64,000 bases of DNA, taken from NCBI GenBank assembly GCA_029817715.1, contig JARUPY010000398.1, forward strand, positions 1,426,001 to 1,490,000, read 5' to 3'. A program made the translations under genes and the position numbers. Under the pieces are notes generated by a model that did not search any database, was not told where the DNA came from, and was given only the letters and a program-made list of their open reading frames with translations. The stretch is from Melastoma dodecandrum. Lineage: Eukaryota; Streptophyta; Magnoliopsida; Myrtales; Melastomataceae. Numbering within the stretch: position 1 is the stretch's first letter; each line of letters begins with the position of its first letter. Positions 1 through 9,594 of this stretch are shown in pieces.

Positions 1-80
1 AACAGGCTTCGCTCTGCGATGCTGTCGCGGCAGCCCCTCGCTTTCGGGGGGAGGCAAACGATGCGCGGCGCGCCGTCGAG

Positions 81-420
81 CTGTCCCGCGACGGCGACTT
101 GCGTCCCCTTCCCCCTTGTAGGGAAGGGACAAAGATGGGGGTCGGCCGCAGACGCGATCTTTGTTGGCGTGTCAAAGCAGGCGGAGACAACCCCCACCCC
201 TGCCCCTCCCCACAAAGGGGAGGGGAAGCGGCGGTGAGATCGATGCTGAAGAGGCCGTCCCGCGATGACGACGTGCGTCCCCTTCCCCCTTGTGGGGAAG
301 GGACAGGGATGGGGGTTGGCCGCAGACGCGATCTTCGCCTGGACAAAGGAGCAGGCTGAGGGAACCCCCAGCCCTGCCCCTCCCCACAAGGGGGAGGGGA
401 AGCGGCGGTGAGATCGAGGC
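81..420. repeat. two direct copies of a palindromic repeat element; no gene in 1-421
   Basis: The first 421 bases hold no convincing gene. Two related units of about 165 bases follow each other (about 81-243 and 255-420). Both start near TCCCGCGAYGRCGAC and end GCGGCGGTGAGATCGA, and each contains the inverted pair CCCCTTCCCCCTTGT / GGGGAAGGGA plus the complementary GCCCCTCCCCACAA / GGGGAGGGGAAG. This is typical of the non-coding palindromic elements scattered through Rhizobiales genomes. Short open frames across it exist on both strands only because stop codons are rare in the repeat. Confidence 0.75.
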
Positions 421-421
421 C

Positions 422-805
422 TCACACCCCATTCTGCTCGTGCAGAGCGGCGTAGATCGTGTCGAGCACGCTCTCGAGAGAGCGTATGACGTCCTCGTTC
501 GAGAAACGCAGGACGCGAAAGCCTTGCGCTTCGAGCGCCTGGGTCCGGGCCGCGTCTCTCGCCTGATGCACAGGATGCCCGTGCTGATTGCCGTCGACCT
601 CGATGATCAGCTTGGCCTTCAGGCAGCAGAAATCGACGATGAAGTCCCCGATAACCACCTGCCGGCGGAAGTGGGTTCGCTCGATCGGGATTGTCGCACG
701 GATGGCGCGCCAGAGGCGGCGCTCCGGCGCGGTCATCCCGGCGCGCATCGTCTTCGCGCGCGCCTTGGCTTTCGCAGGAACGGCGATGTGCGACGCGCCG
801 GTCAC
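422..805 (-). CDS. DUF559 endonuclease-like domain protein
   Basis: A 127-residue protein of the DUF559 family, small proteins with a VSR/restriction-endonuclease-like fold whose cellular role is mostly unknown. The C-terminal half shows the family core: ERRLWRAIR, then FRRQVVIGDFIVDFCC, then the acidic LIIEVDGNQH (catalytic-type Glu and Asp), and GFRVLRFSNEDV near the end. A GTG start at 805 is chosen because the Lys/Arg-rich stretch before ERRLW belongs to the family; an ATG at 748 would give 108 residues. It lies 18 bases after purF on the same strand and may be co-transcribed. Function as a nuclease is inferred from the family only. Confidence 0.8.
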   Translation of the reverse strand: MTGASHIAVPAKAKARAKTMRAGMTAPERRLWRAIRATIPIERTHFRRQVVIGDFIVDFCCLKAKLIIEVDGNQHGHPVHQARDAARTQALEAQGFRVLRFSNEDVIRSLESVLDTIYAALHEQNGV

Positions 806-822
806 CGGCGCGCCGATGCGCC

Positions 823-2328
823 TCAGCCCGCCTCGGCCAGGAGCGATAGCTGGCTGCGATGCTCGCCGATCACGTCGGTGAGGTAGGTGGGATAGTCGCC
901 GGTGAAGCAATGGTCGGTGAACTGCGGGCGCAGGGGGTCGCGCCGTTCCTCGCCCATGGCGCGATAGACGCCCTCCACGGAGAGGAAGGCGAGCGAGTCG
1001 CACCCGATGTAGTCGCGCATCTCCTCGAGCGAATGCGTCGCCGCGAGCAGTTTCTCGCGCTCCGGCGTGTCGATCCCGTAATAGTCGGGGTGGGTGATCG
1101 GCGGCGAGGAGATGCGGAAATGCACCTCGCGCGCGCCCGCTTCGCGCATCATCCGCACGATCTTCACCGACGTCGTCCCGCGCACGATCGAATCGTCGAG
1201 CAGGATGATGCGCTTGCCGGCGACGACGCATTTGTTGGCGCTGTGCTTCATCCGCACGCCGCTCTCGCGGATCGACTGCGTCGGCTGGATGAAGGTGCGC
1301 CCGACGTAATGGTTGCGGATGATGCCGAGCTCGAAGGGGATGCCGGACGCCTGGGCGAAGCCGATCGCCGCCGGCACGCCGCTGTCGGGCACCGGTACGA
1401 CGACGTCCGCCTCGGCCGGCGCCTCGAGCGCGAGCTGTGCGCCCATGTTCTTGCGGATGTCGTAGACGGGGCGCCCGTGCACCACCGAGTCGGGCCGCGC
1501 GAAATAGATGTACTCGAAGATGCAGGGGCGCGCGGGCTTGCGCGGGAACGGATGCAGGCTCTCGACCCCCTGCTCCGTGATGACGACGATCTCGCCGTTC
1601 TCGACGTCCCGCACGAAGCGCGCGCCGATGATGTCGAGCGCGCAGGTTTCCGAGGCGAGCAGATAGTGCCCATCGAGCTCGCCCAACACCAGAGGGCGAA
1701 TGCCGAGCGGGTCACGCGCGCCGATCAACGCCTTGTTGGAGAGCGTGACCAGCGCATAGGCGCCTTCCAACTCGCGCAGCGCCTCGATGAAGCGCTCGAT
1801 CACGCGGCCTTTGCGGCTGCGCGCGACGAGATGCAGGATCACCTCGGTGTCGGAGGTCGACTGGTAGATCGCGCCATCGCGAATCAGCTCGCGCCGCAGC
1901 GTCAGTCCGTTCGTGAGATTGCCGTTGTGGGCGACCGCGATGCCGCCGGAATCGAGCTCGGCGAACAGCGGCTGGACGTTGCGCAGGATGGTCTCGCCCG
2001 TCGTCGAATAGCGGACATGGCCGATGGCGGCGGAGCCCGGCAGTCGGGTGATGGTCGAGGTCTTCGAGAAATGGTCGCCGACGAGGCCGAGCCGGCGCTC
2101 GGAATGGAACCGCTCGCCGTCGAACGCGACGATGCCCGCCGCCTCCTGCCCGCGATGCTGGAGCGCGTGCAGTCCGAGCGCGGTGAGGGCTGCGGCCTGC
2201 GGATGGCCGTAGATGCCGAAGACGCCGCATTCCTCGCGCAGGCGGTCGCTCTCGGGGTCGAAGTCGGCGGCGCCGGGGGCGTGGCTGTCGGACCCGTGTT
2301 GGGACGGGGAAGCGGCTTCGTCGATCAT
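823..2328 (-). CDS. purF: amidophosphoribosyltransferase
   Basis: Catalyses the first committed step of purine synthesis: PRPP plus glutamine to 5-phosphoribosylamine, in the cytosol. About 501 residues. The glutamine amidotransferase nucleophile is the Cys of REECGVFGIYG (residue 34), so a propeptide of about 33 residues must be removed as in other PurF proteins. The phosphoribosyltransferase half shows VVPVPDSGVPAAIGFA and the PRPP loop IILLDDSIVRGTTS. A GTG two codons upstream (2334) is also open, but the ATG at 2328 has GAGG five bases before it. Downstream of cvpA on the same strand, the common proteobacterial cvpA-purF pairing. Confidence 0.97.
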   Translation of the reverse strand: MIDEAASPSQHGSDSHAPGAADFDPESDRLREECGVFGIYGHPQAAALTALGLHALQHRGQEAAGIVAFDGERFHSERRLGLVGDHFSKTSTITRLPGSAAIGHVRYSTTGETILRNVQPLFAELDSGGIAVAHNGNLTNGLTLRRELIRDGAIYQSTSDTEVILHLVARSRKGRVIERFIEALRELEGAYALVTLSNKALIGARDPLGIRPLVLGELDGHYLLASETCALDIIGARFVRDVENGEIVVITEQGVESLHPFPRKPARPCIFEYIYFARPDSVVHGRPVYDIRKNMGAQLALEAPAEADVVVPVPDSGVPAAIGFAQASGIPFELGIIRNHYVGRTFIQPTQSIRESGVRMKHSANKCVVAGKRIILLDDSIVRGTTSVKIVRMMREAGAREVHFRISSPPITHPDYYGIDTPEREKLLAATHSLEEMRDYIGCDSLAFLSVEGVYRAMGEERRDPLRPQFTDHCFTGDYPTYLTDVIGEHRSQLSLLAEAG

Positions 2329-2534
2329 CAACACCTCGCGGCGCTCGGCAGCTCGTTTCCCGGCACGTCAGCGATCGACTTGCCGGCTCCGGAAACGTCG
2401 GCCCGCGCCCCATCCACGTCAGACGGGGGCCGAGCCTTCGGCTTTCCCAGTGAGCGTCACACAAGTTAAATAATCGACGCTGTCGCGAATACCAGAAAAA
2501 CCGCGATGTCCCCCGCGCATATCAGGGTTCTTTG

Positions 2535-3182
2535 TCACGGCTCCTTGGCGTTGCCCCCTGTCCCGCGCGCCGGCGGAAGCGGAGCCGGCGAATCCTGCTC
2601 GGCATTCGATTTGCTCTGGTCCTTCGTCGTCGCGTCCATGCCCTCGGTATCAGGCGGCGACTCGTCGGTGGGGGTCGCGCCCTTCGGTTTGATGATCTTG
2701 TTCAAGATGTCATGCGGCAACATCGCCTGCACGTCGTCACCGACGCTTTGGAGCAGCGGACGCATCCGCGCATTGCGGACCCAAGCCGGTTGCTTGTCCG
2801 CAGGCGACAGCATCGAGAAAAAGACGAAGGCAATGACGCAGAGGAGGAAACCTCGTGCGGCGCCGAACAGGAAGCCGAGGGAGCGGTCGAGCGCACCGAC
2901 ACGCGAATCGAGGACGGCATCGGACAAATTGACGGTGATGATCGAGACGACGATCAGCGCGACGAAGAAGATCGCGGTCGCGGCCGCGACCTGCGCCCAG
3001 ACATCCTTCGAGATGTAGGGTTTCAAATAGGGCACCAGATAAGGATAGAAGTAATAGGCCGCCACCGCCGCCGCGACCCAAGAGGCGATCGCCAGGATTT
3101 CGCGCGTGAAGCCGCGCAGCATCGCCAGGAGCGCGGAAATGAGGATGACCGCGAGCAACCCCAGATCGAGATAAGACGGCAT
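2535..3182 (-). CDS. cvpA: CvpA family membrane protein
   Basis: Inner-membrane protein of the CvpA family, named for colicin V production but widely conserved and linked to purF. 215 residues with four predicted membrane segments in the first 125 residues (about 5-25, 30-55, 63-85 and 100-122) and the family sequence RGFTREILAIASW after the first one. The last 60 residues are a Pro/Asp/Glu/Ser-rich soluble tail that looks disordered. A GAGGGG Shine-Dalgarno lies seven bases before the ATG. It precedes purF by about 200 bases; the molecular function of the family is still poorly defined. Confidence 0.93.
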   Translation of the reverse strand: MPSYLDLGLLAVILISALLAMLRGFTREILAIASWVAAAVAAYYFYPYLVPYLKPYISKDVWAQVAAATAIFFVALIVVSIITVNLSDAVLDSRVGALDRSLGFLFGAARGFLLCVIAFVFFSMLSPADKQPAWVRNARMRPLLQSVGDDVQAMLPHDILNKIIKPKGATPTDESPPDTEGMDATTKDQSKSNAEQDSPAPLPPARGTGGNAKEP

Positions 3183-3295
3183 CCTGACGGCCCCTCAACG
3201 CCCGACATTTCGCGGCCAATCTTGAGTTATCTCGGGCGAGACTCGGCGCAGGGCCGCACCTGCTTGCGCGCTTATAGCGAAGGCAGAGCCGTCCG

Positions 3296-4723
3296 TCACG
3301 CGATCCGCCGTCTATCCCCATGCTCGTGGCTCGCGCGGCGCTCCGCCGAACGCCGCGGCGCCGCTATGGCGGCGACGAGCGCCCCGACATGATCGCAGCC
3401 GTGCATCGCGAGCGGCGGCGCCGCACCCTCGCCGGCCGGCATCCGCGGCGCGACGGCGCCTTTGAAGCCAAGCTTCGCCGCCTCCTTGAGGCGCGCGGGC
3501 GCATGCGCCACCGGGCGCACCGCGCCGGACAGCCCGACCTCCCCGAAATAGACGGTATCGGTCGGGAGCGGTTGCCCCGAAAGCGAGGACACAAGAGCGG
3601 CCGCTGCCGCGAGATCGGCGGCCGGCTCGCCGACGCGCAGGCCGCCAGCGATCGTGAGATAGATGTCATGCTGGCCAAGCCGCAGCCCTGCATGGGCCTC
3701 GAGGACGGCGACGATCATCGCAAGCCGGCTCGATTCCCATCCGACGACGGCGCGTCGCGGGGTCCCGAGCGAGGTCGGCGCGACCAGCGCCTGGATCTCG
3801 ACGAGGAGAGGGCGCGTCCCCTCCATTCCGGCGAAGACGGCAGCGCCGGCGCTCGTCTCGCCATGCGCGGTGAGAAACAGCGACGAGGGATTGGCGACCT
3901 CGGCAAGGCCTGTCCCGGTCATCTCGAACACGCCGATTTCATCCGTCGGGCCGAAACGATTCTTCATCGAGCGCAGGATGCGGAAATCGCGGCCGCCCTC
4001 GCCTTCGAAGCCGAGCACGGCGTCGACCATGTGCTCGACGACCCGCGGTCCGGCAATCTGGCCGTCCTTCGTCACATGGCCGACCAGGATGACGACGGCA
4101 CCGGTCGTCTTGGCGAAGCGGATCAGCGCTTGCGCCGAGGCGCGCACCTGCGTCACCGTGCCGGGGGAGGCCTCGACCGCGTCGGTCCACATCGTCTGGA
4201 TCGAATCGATGACGACGAGCGCGGGCTTCGGCCCGGTGGCGAGCGTCGCGACGATGTCGTCGACCCCCGTCTCCGCGGCGAGTTCGACGGCGGCGCGGCC
4301 GAGCCCGAGGCGATGGGCGCGAAGGCGCACCTGGTCCATCGCCTCCTCGCCCGAGATGTAGACGACGCGTTCGCCGCGCGCGGCCATCGCGGCGCAGGCC
4401 TGGATGAGCAGCGTCGACTTGCCGATGCCCGGCTCGCCGCCCAGCAGCAGCACAGACCCCGCGACGAACCCCCCGCCGGTCACGCGATCCAGCTCGTCGA
4501 TGCCGGTGCGCAGGCGTCGGGGCGCCGGCTCGGCGGTATCGAGCGCGCCGAACGCGAAGACGCGACCCTTGCGCGCCGCGCGCGCCCCCGGCGCCGCGAT
4601 GCCGCCGGCGGCGCCGTCCTCGATCATCGAATTCCAGGCCCCGCAGGCCTCGCACCGCCCCTGCCAGCGCGGCGCGACGTTTCCGCAGGACTGACAGACG
4701 AAGGAGGTGCGCGGTTTGGCCAT
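3296..4723 (-). CDS. radA: DNA repair ATPase RadA
   Basis: RadA (Sms), a RecA-like helicase that extends D-loops by branch migration in recombinational repair. 475 residues. Domains in order: a four-cysteine zinc finger (C10, C13, C24, C27), a RecA-like ATPase with Walker A GEPGIGKSTLL at about 95-105, the RadA-specific KNRFG motif near residue 256, and a Lon-protease-like C-terminal domain without protease function. Length and motif order are normal. It lies about 110 bases before cvpA on the same strand and is divergent from glgX. Confidence 0.97.
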   Translation of the reverse strand: MAKPRTSFVCQSCGNVAPRWQGRCEACGAWNSMIEDGAAGGIAAPGARAARKGRVFAFGALDTAEPAPRRLRTGIDELDRVTGGGFVAGSVLLLGGEPGIGKSTLLIQACAAMAARGERVVYISGEEAMDQVRLRAHRLGLGRAAVELAAETGVDDIVATLATGPKPALVVIDSIQTMWTDAVEASPGTVTQVRASAQALIRFAKTTGAVVILVGHVTKDGQIAGPRVVEHMVDAVLGFEGEGGRDFRILRSMKNRFGPTDEIGVFEMTGTGLAEVANPSSLFLTAHGETSAGAAVFAGMEGTRPLLVEIQALVAPTSLGTPRRAVVGWESSRLAMIVAVLEAHAGLRLGQHDIYLTIAGGLRVGEPAADLAAAAALVSSLSGQPLPTDTVYFGEVGLSGAVRPVAHAPARLKEAAKLGFKGAVAPRMPAGEGAAPPLAMHGCDHVGALVAAIAAPRRSAERRASHEHGDRRRIA

Positions 4724-4917
4724 GCCACGAGCTTAGAACAAAACGTGACCGCGCGGAAGGCTCGGCGACATGTTCTCCTCGGGAAGATGTCGCCGGCGCC
4801 ACGCTGCGGCCCAGCCCCGCCATTGACCGAGGACGGCTTTGGACAGCAAATGCGCGCGGGCGTCAGGCCCTTCCTGCGCGCGACGCCCTCCGCCGCGCGC
4901 GGACGTCCACACCATAA

Positions 4918-4942
4918 GGCCGGGCGCGTGTCCCGGCTTTTT
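4918..4942 (+). terminator. terminator-like hairpin upstream of glgX
   Basis: GCCGGG and CCCGGC form a six-pair stem with a seven-base loop, followed directly by TTTTT. It has the form of an intrinsic terminator on the plus strand and lies about 65 bases before the glgX start. No plus-strand gene precedes it in the radA-glgX gap (4724-5007), so it may end a short transcript or act as a leader attenuator. This reading is inferred from sequence alone. Confidence 0.5.
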
Positions 4943-5007
4943 CGATCGTACGCCGCGTGTCGGCGTGAACGTCTCGGCGGACGCTCCGTTAAAGCGGAGG
5001 TTCGACG

Positions 5008-7142
5008 TTGCTGCTCGGGGAGACCTACTTGGCCGAAAACATCGAGGTGAGAGAGGGGCGTTCGTTCCCGCGCGGCGCGCATTGGGACGGCAAAGGCACC
5101 AACTTCGCGCTCTTCTCCGCGAACGCGACCAAGGTCGAGGTCTGCCTGTTCGACTCCTCGGGCACCAAGGAGACCCACCGGATCGAGCTGCCCGAATATA
5201 CGAACGAGATCTTCCACGGCTATCTGCCCGGCGTCGGCCCCGGCACCTTCTACGGCTATCGCGTGCACGGCCCCTACGAACCGGAGGCCGGGCACCGTTT
5301 CAACCCCAACAAACTGCTGCTCGACCCTTACGCTCGGGCGCATGCCGGCGAGCTTCGGTGGGATCCCGCCGTCTTCGGCTACAAGATGGAAAGCGGCGAC
5401 GACCTCACCTTCGACGAGCGCGATTCGGCGCCGTTCATGCCCAAATGCGTGATCGTCGATCCCGGGTTCGACTGGCGCGGCGAGCCGAGCCGGCGCCGCG
5501 TGCCGTGGAACGACACGATCCTCTACGAAGCGCACGTGAAGGGCGTCACCATGCGCCATCCGCAGGTCCCCGAGGGGCTACGCGGCACCTATGCGGGGCT
5601 CGGGCAGAAGCAGGCCATCGACCACATCAAATCGCTTGGCGTCACGTCCGTCGAGCTTCTGCCAATCCATACTTTCGTGCAGGACAGCAACCTGGTCGAA
5701 AAAGGCCTCGCCAATTACTGGGGCTACAACACGATCGGCTTCTTCGCGCCGACGCCGCGCTACGCCGCGGACGTCCCGAACTCGCTACGCGAGTTCAAGG
5801 AGATGGTCGCGCGCTTCCACGAGGCGGGCCTCGAGGTGATCCTCGACGTCGTCTACAACCATACCGCCGAGGGCAACGAGAAGGGGCCGACGCTCTCGTT
5901 CAAGGGCATCGACAACGCCTCCTACTATCGTCTCCTCCCTGATCAGAAGCGCTACTACATCAACGACACCGGCACCGGGAACACGGTCAACCTGAGCCAT
6001 CCTCGCGTCATCCAGATGGTCACCGACAGCCTGCGCTACTGGGTCGAGGAGATGCATGTCGACGGCTTCCGCTTCGACCTCGGCACCATCCTCGCGCGCG
6101 AGCCAACGGCTTCGACAACCAGTCCGGCTTCCTGAAGGCCGTCGGCCAGGATCCGGTGCTCGGCACCGTCAAGCTCATCGCGGAGCCTTGGGACATCGGA
6201 CCCGGCGGCTACCAGGTCGGCTCATTCCCGCCAGGTTGGGCGGAATGGACGGACCGCTTCCGCGACGATGTCCGGGACTTCTGGCGTGGACGCACCGGCG
6301 TCGGTCCCCTTGCCGCACGGCTTTGCGCATCGGCGGAGAGCTTCAATCATCAAGGGCGCCGCGCCTGGGCATGCGTCAACTTCGTAACCGCGCACGACGG
6401 CTTCACGCTCAACGACGTCGTCACCTACGACGAGAAGCACAACGAGGCCAACGGCGAGGACAACAAGGACGGCAACAACGACAACCGCTCGTGGAACTGC
6501 GGCGCCGAGGGCACGACCGACGACCCGGCGATCAACGAACTGCGCGCCCGCCAGATCCGCAACATGATGGCGACGCTGCTGTTGGCGCAGGGGACGCCGA
6601 TGATCCTCGCGGGCGACGAGTTCGGCCGCACGCAGGGGGGCAACAACAACGCCTATTGCCAGGATTCGGAGATCAGCTGGTTCGACTGGAGCATCGCGCA
6701 GAAAGGCGAGGCGCTGATCGCCTTCACGCGCAAGCTCACCGAGCTGCGTCACACCTATCCGATCCTGCGCCACAGCCGCTTCCTGTCGGGCGACTGGAAC
6801 GAAGAGGGCGGGTTCAAGGACCTCACCTGGGTCGGCACCGGTGGCCATGAGATGGGGCCGGGCGAGTGGGACGACCCGAACACGCGCTGCTTCGGCATGC
6901 TGATGGACGGGCGCGCGCAGGAGACCGGCATCAAGCGCCGCGGATCGGACGCGACGATGCTGCTCATCTTCAACGGCTGGCGCGACGGTGTCGCCTTCAC
7001 GCTGCCCGACCCGCCCGACGGCAAGGCTTGGCGGCTTCTCATCGATACCAATCAGCCGGACCTGTCCGAGGAGAAGACGTTCGCGCCCGGCGATCGCTAC
7101 GATACGACCGGGCGCTCCGTGCTGCTGTTCATGATGACATGA
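5008..7142 (+). pseudogene. glgX: glycogen debranching enzyme, frameshifted
   Basis: GlgX hydrolyses alpha-1,6 branch links of phosphorylase-trimmed glycogen. The two halves together match a full-length family member of about 711 residues: an N-terminal CBM48 domain, then GH13 motifs DVVYNHT, DGFRFD (nucleophile Asp357), AEPWD (acid/base Glu) and FVTAHDG. The first reading frame runs 5008-6135, but after the GAG codon at 6100-6102 the family sequence continues in another frame from 6105 to 7142. One base is missing in the CC at 6103-6104; a third C would restore Asn-Gly-Phe-Asp. The break falls between nucleophile and acid/base, so the truncated product should be inactive. The TTG start at 5008 has GGAGG seven bases upstream; TTG at 5029 is an alternative. 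A sequencing error cannot be excluded. No other glycogen gene is nearby. Confidence 0.88.
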
Positions 7143-7799
7143 GGAGGTAGAACGAGGCACCCGACTTCTGGTTGTTGCGCGAAAGATACATTGCAAGCGT
7201 TTTCATTTTTGCGTCTTGTCTGTGTATCGTTCGCGTTGTGGTCTGGGCTCGCCGAAGCGAGTAGACCGATGTTTGCAAGACGACCCCTAGTTGCGCACAC
7301 TCTGCTTTTTTTTACGTTTTTTGAGATGGGTTGTGCAGTCGTGCCATCTTTGCCTCCCGATACAGACTATCCCGTCAATGAAATAACGCGCTATGCCGCA
7401 TGCGAACTAAGCTTCGCCTATAAATACCTCCATTCACATGCAAGAGACTTTCCGACGTTCCGCGCCGATCAGTACGCTGTTACAATCCAGCTATTGCCTA
7501 AAGTCGATTTGGAGTTCAATGCTCGTGCCGGCGTAACGGATAAGAGCAGTCTCGTTGCAAAGACGTTTTCATCGGGAGCGTTTGGAGCGGCTCCGGCCGG
7601 CGGCGCTCCCGGTGCCGGCGTAGATACTGTCGGCCATCAAGACGCAAGCGTTTATTACATTGCGAATTCTGTCGATCTCATCAGCTCAAAGAAGCCTTTG
7701 GACTGCGAACATTGGTCTGCCTCGCAGCCTCAGCTTCTTCAACACCTCGATATCGCGGCGTGGCTGCTCCGCATAGCGCGTCCCTCTGATCAGCCGCTA

Positions 7800-8847
7800 G
7801 AGCGAGATGTTGTCCCGCTGAATCGATTGGCGATTCTCGAATCGGGTTTTGTCTGATTCAACGTGCTGGCCGGATTTGGAGGCTGGCATGTATGGCACGA
7901 CCTTACTCGAATGATCTTCGCGAGCGGGTTGTCGCTCGTGTCGTGGCGGGAGATCGGGTGCGAGCGGTGGCGGCGACGTTTGGTGTCAGCGTCGCCAGCG
8001 TGGTGAAGTGGTCGCAGCGGCTGCGCCGGACCGGCAGCATTGCTCCCGATAAGATGGGGTTCCGGCGCCCGAAGCTTCTCGCGCCGCACCGTGACTGGCT
8101 GCTCGCGCGGATGAACGATGGCCGACGCTTCACCTTGCGTGGTCTTCAGGCCGAACTCGCCGAGCGCGGCGTCACGGTCGATTACCGCACGGTCTGGAAC
8201 TTCGTGCATGCCGAGCAGATGAGCTTCAAAAAAAACCCTGCTGCCCGCCGAGCAGGATCGTCCTGACGTGGCGCGACGGCGTGCCCGGTGGAAGGCGCAT
8301 CAGCATCGCCTTGATCCAAAGCGCCTGATCTTCATCGACGAGACCTGCGCGAAGACCAACATGGCGCCGCTGCGCGGCTGGGCTCGGCGCGGACATCGGC
8401 TCGCGGCCAGAACACCGCACGCGCACTGGAAGACGCTGACCTTCATCGCCGCCCTGCGCTGCGACAAGATCACGGCGCCCGTCGTCTTCGACGGCCCGAT
8501 CAACGGGGCGAGCTTCCTCGCCTATGTCGAACAGGCCCTCGTCCCGACGCTCGCGCCAGGCGACGTCGTCGTTCTCGACAATCTCGGTTCGCACAAGGGC
8601 AAGGCCGTGCGCGCCGCGATCCGCGCCGCGGGCGCCAAGCTGTTCTTCCTGCCGCCCTACAGCCCCGACCTCAACCCGATCGAGCAGGCCTTCGCCAAGC
8701 TCAAGAACGCGCTCCGCAACGCCGCCGAGCGGACCATCGAGTCGACATCGAATGCCATCGCGGCCGCGCTTAAATCCTTCAGCCCAACCGAATGTCAGAA
8801 CTATCTCCGTAACTCCGGATACGCTTCAGCCTGAGAGCATCTCGCTC
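7800..8847 (+). mobile_element. complete IS630-family insertion sequence
   Basis: A 1048-bp element bounded by imperfect inverted repeats beginning GAGCGAGATG (left, from 7800; right, reverse complement ending at 8847). It is flanked on both sides by the dinucleotide TA (7798-7799 and 8848-8849), the target duplication expected of the IS630/Tc1-mariner group. It encodes one transposase in two overlapping frames. The element sits inside the unknown gene at 7191-9176. Confidence 0.93.
7892..8834 (+). CDS. IS630-family transposase (two frames, probable programmed frameshift)
   Basis: DDE transposase. The first frame (7892-8266) carries the helix-turn-helix region: [20 protein letters not shown], then a second DNA-binding part. 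The second frame, usable from about 8229 to 8834, carries the catalytic domain with IDETC (first Asp), [11 protein letters not shown] (second Asp) and [14 protein letters not shown] (Glu). The frames overlap at a run of eight A (8228-8235), and the second is displaced by +1 (equivalent to -2). Read through that run, the protein continues with the family sequence [11 protein letters not shown]. This is the arrangement many IS630 members use to make a full-length enzyme by frameshifting, so the element may still be active. Confidence 0.9.
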
Positions 8848-9184
8848 TAGGACCATTCGCTGAGGACAAACACTCCTATACCGCAGAAATATCGATACAA
8901 TGGGATGCGGGCGGGTTATTTACCTACAACTTTCCTTTAGGTTCGGCTTTCGCAACCGGCTCGGGTCGATACAAGATCGACGAATCTCTGCTGATCACGA
9001 CCGTTCGTTCGGAATCCAAACCCGTCCGTGTGGTGAGCTTGCCAGCCACAAATGAATTCGGACTGCAGGGTCAGGAGATATCATCTGGCGTGTCGGTGCT
9101 GACCCGACAACGGCTGGACAATCTGCAGCTCAACCAGTCGATCCAAAACCTTCAGATCACTGTGCCGAGGCAGTAGGAGGGATT

Positions 9185-9589
9185 GTGGACAAATACACGC
9201 TCTTGATGCTTTTCTTCGTCACGGCTCCGAACGACACCGTGTCGACACACAAGCAGAAAGACAACCGAATCTGGTCGTTCCAAAGTTCCACGACCATGCA
9301 GGCAACTGACTTGGCTTGGTGCCGCAAGGTCGCAGTCAGCATGCGCGACAATATAGCGGTAACGGATACGATGCAGGTCGTCGCCTACTGCATTCCAAAG
9401 GATGCAAGTACTCTTTGTAGCGACAATGCCACCGCGTGCGCACGCGGAAAGGAAAAGACACCGAGAGCCAACCCAGCCGATGCACAAATAGAGCGGGTCG
9501 AACCCCGTGACCACGAAGCGGCGACGCCTGACAAAGGTTTCGCCGCCCCCGCTGCTAAGTCTCTGGACCGCCTGTTGCGCGCCTTCTGA
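9185..9589 (+). CDS. small hypothetical protein
   Basis: A 134-residue protein I do not recognise. It starts with GTG at 9185, with AGGAGG ending four bases before it and overlapping the stop codon of the split upstream gene, which points to translational coupling in a two-gene operon. The N-terminus is short and hydrophobic (YTLLMLFFV) but weak as a signal peptide. Four cysteines lie in the middle part and the last 50 residues are charged and low in complexity. With the upstream gene disrupted, its translation is probably reduced. Confidence 0.6.
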   Translation: MDKYTLLMLFFVTAPNDTVSTHKQKDNRIWSFQSSTTMQATDLAWCRKVAVSMRDNIAVTDTMQVVAYCIPKDASTLCSDNATACARGKEKTPRANPADAQIERVEPRDHEAATPDKGFAAPAAKSLDRLLRAF

Positions 9590-9594
9590 ACAGC

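Larger units (their letters stand above)
7191..9176 (+). pseudogene. unknown exported-type protein gene split by an IS630 element
   Basis: I do not recognise this protein. The 5' part (7191-7797) runs into the insertion sequence at 7800-8847. Removing the element and one TA copy leaves one uninterrupted frame ending at the TAG at 9174-9176, about 312 codons in all, so the gene was intact before insertion. The start is uncertain: TTG at 7191 gives a hydrophobic leader, while ATG at 7269 also gives a hydrophobic stretch ending in Gly-Cys, a poor lipobox. The middle has a Gly/Ala/Pro-rich segment and the distal part is polar, ending LQITVPRQ. The base composition is clearly less GC-rich than its neighbours, suggesting acquired DNA. 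The next gene overlaps its Shine-Dalgarno with this stop codon. Confidence 0.75.

Noticed and set aside
1..420. CRISPR array or small genes in the left-edge repeats
   Set aside because: Only two long copies with no spacer pattern, and short frames on both strands arise from the repeat itself.
859..2469. 536-codon plus-strand open frame over purF
   Set aside because: It is antisense to a clear purF. Its product is Arg/Ala/Asp-rich without any family signature, as expected of a shadow frame in GC-rich DNA.
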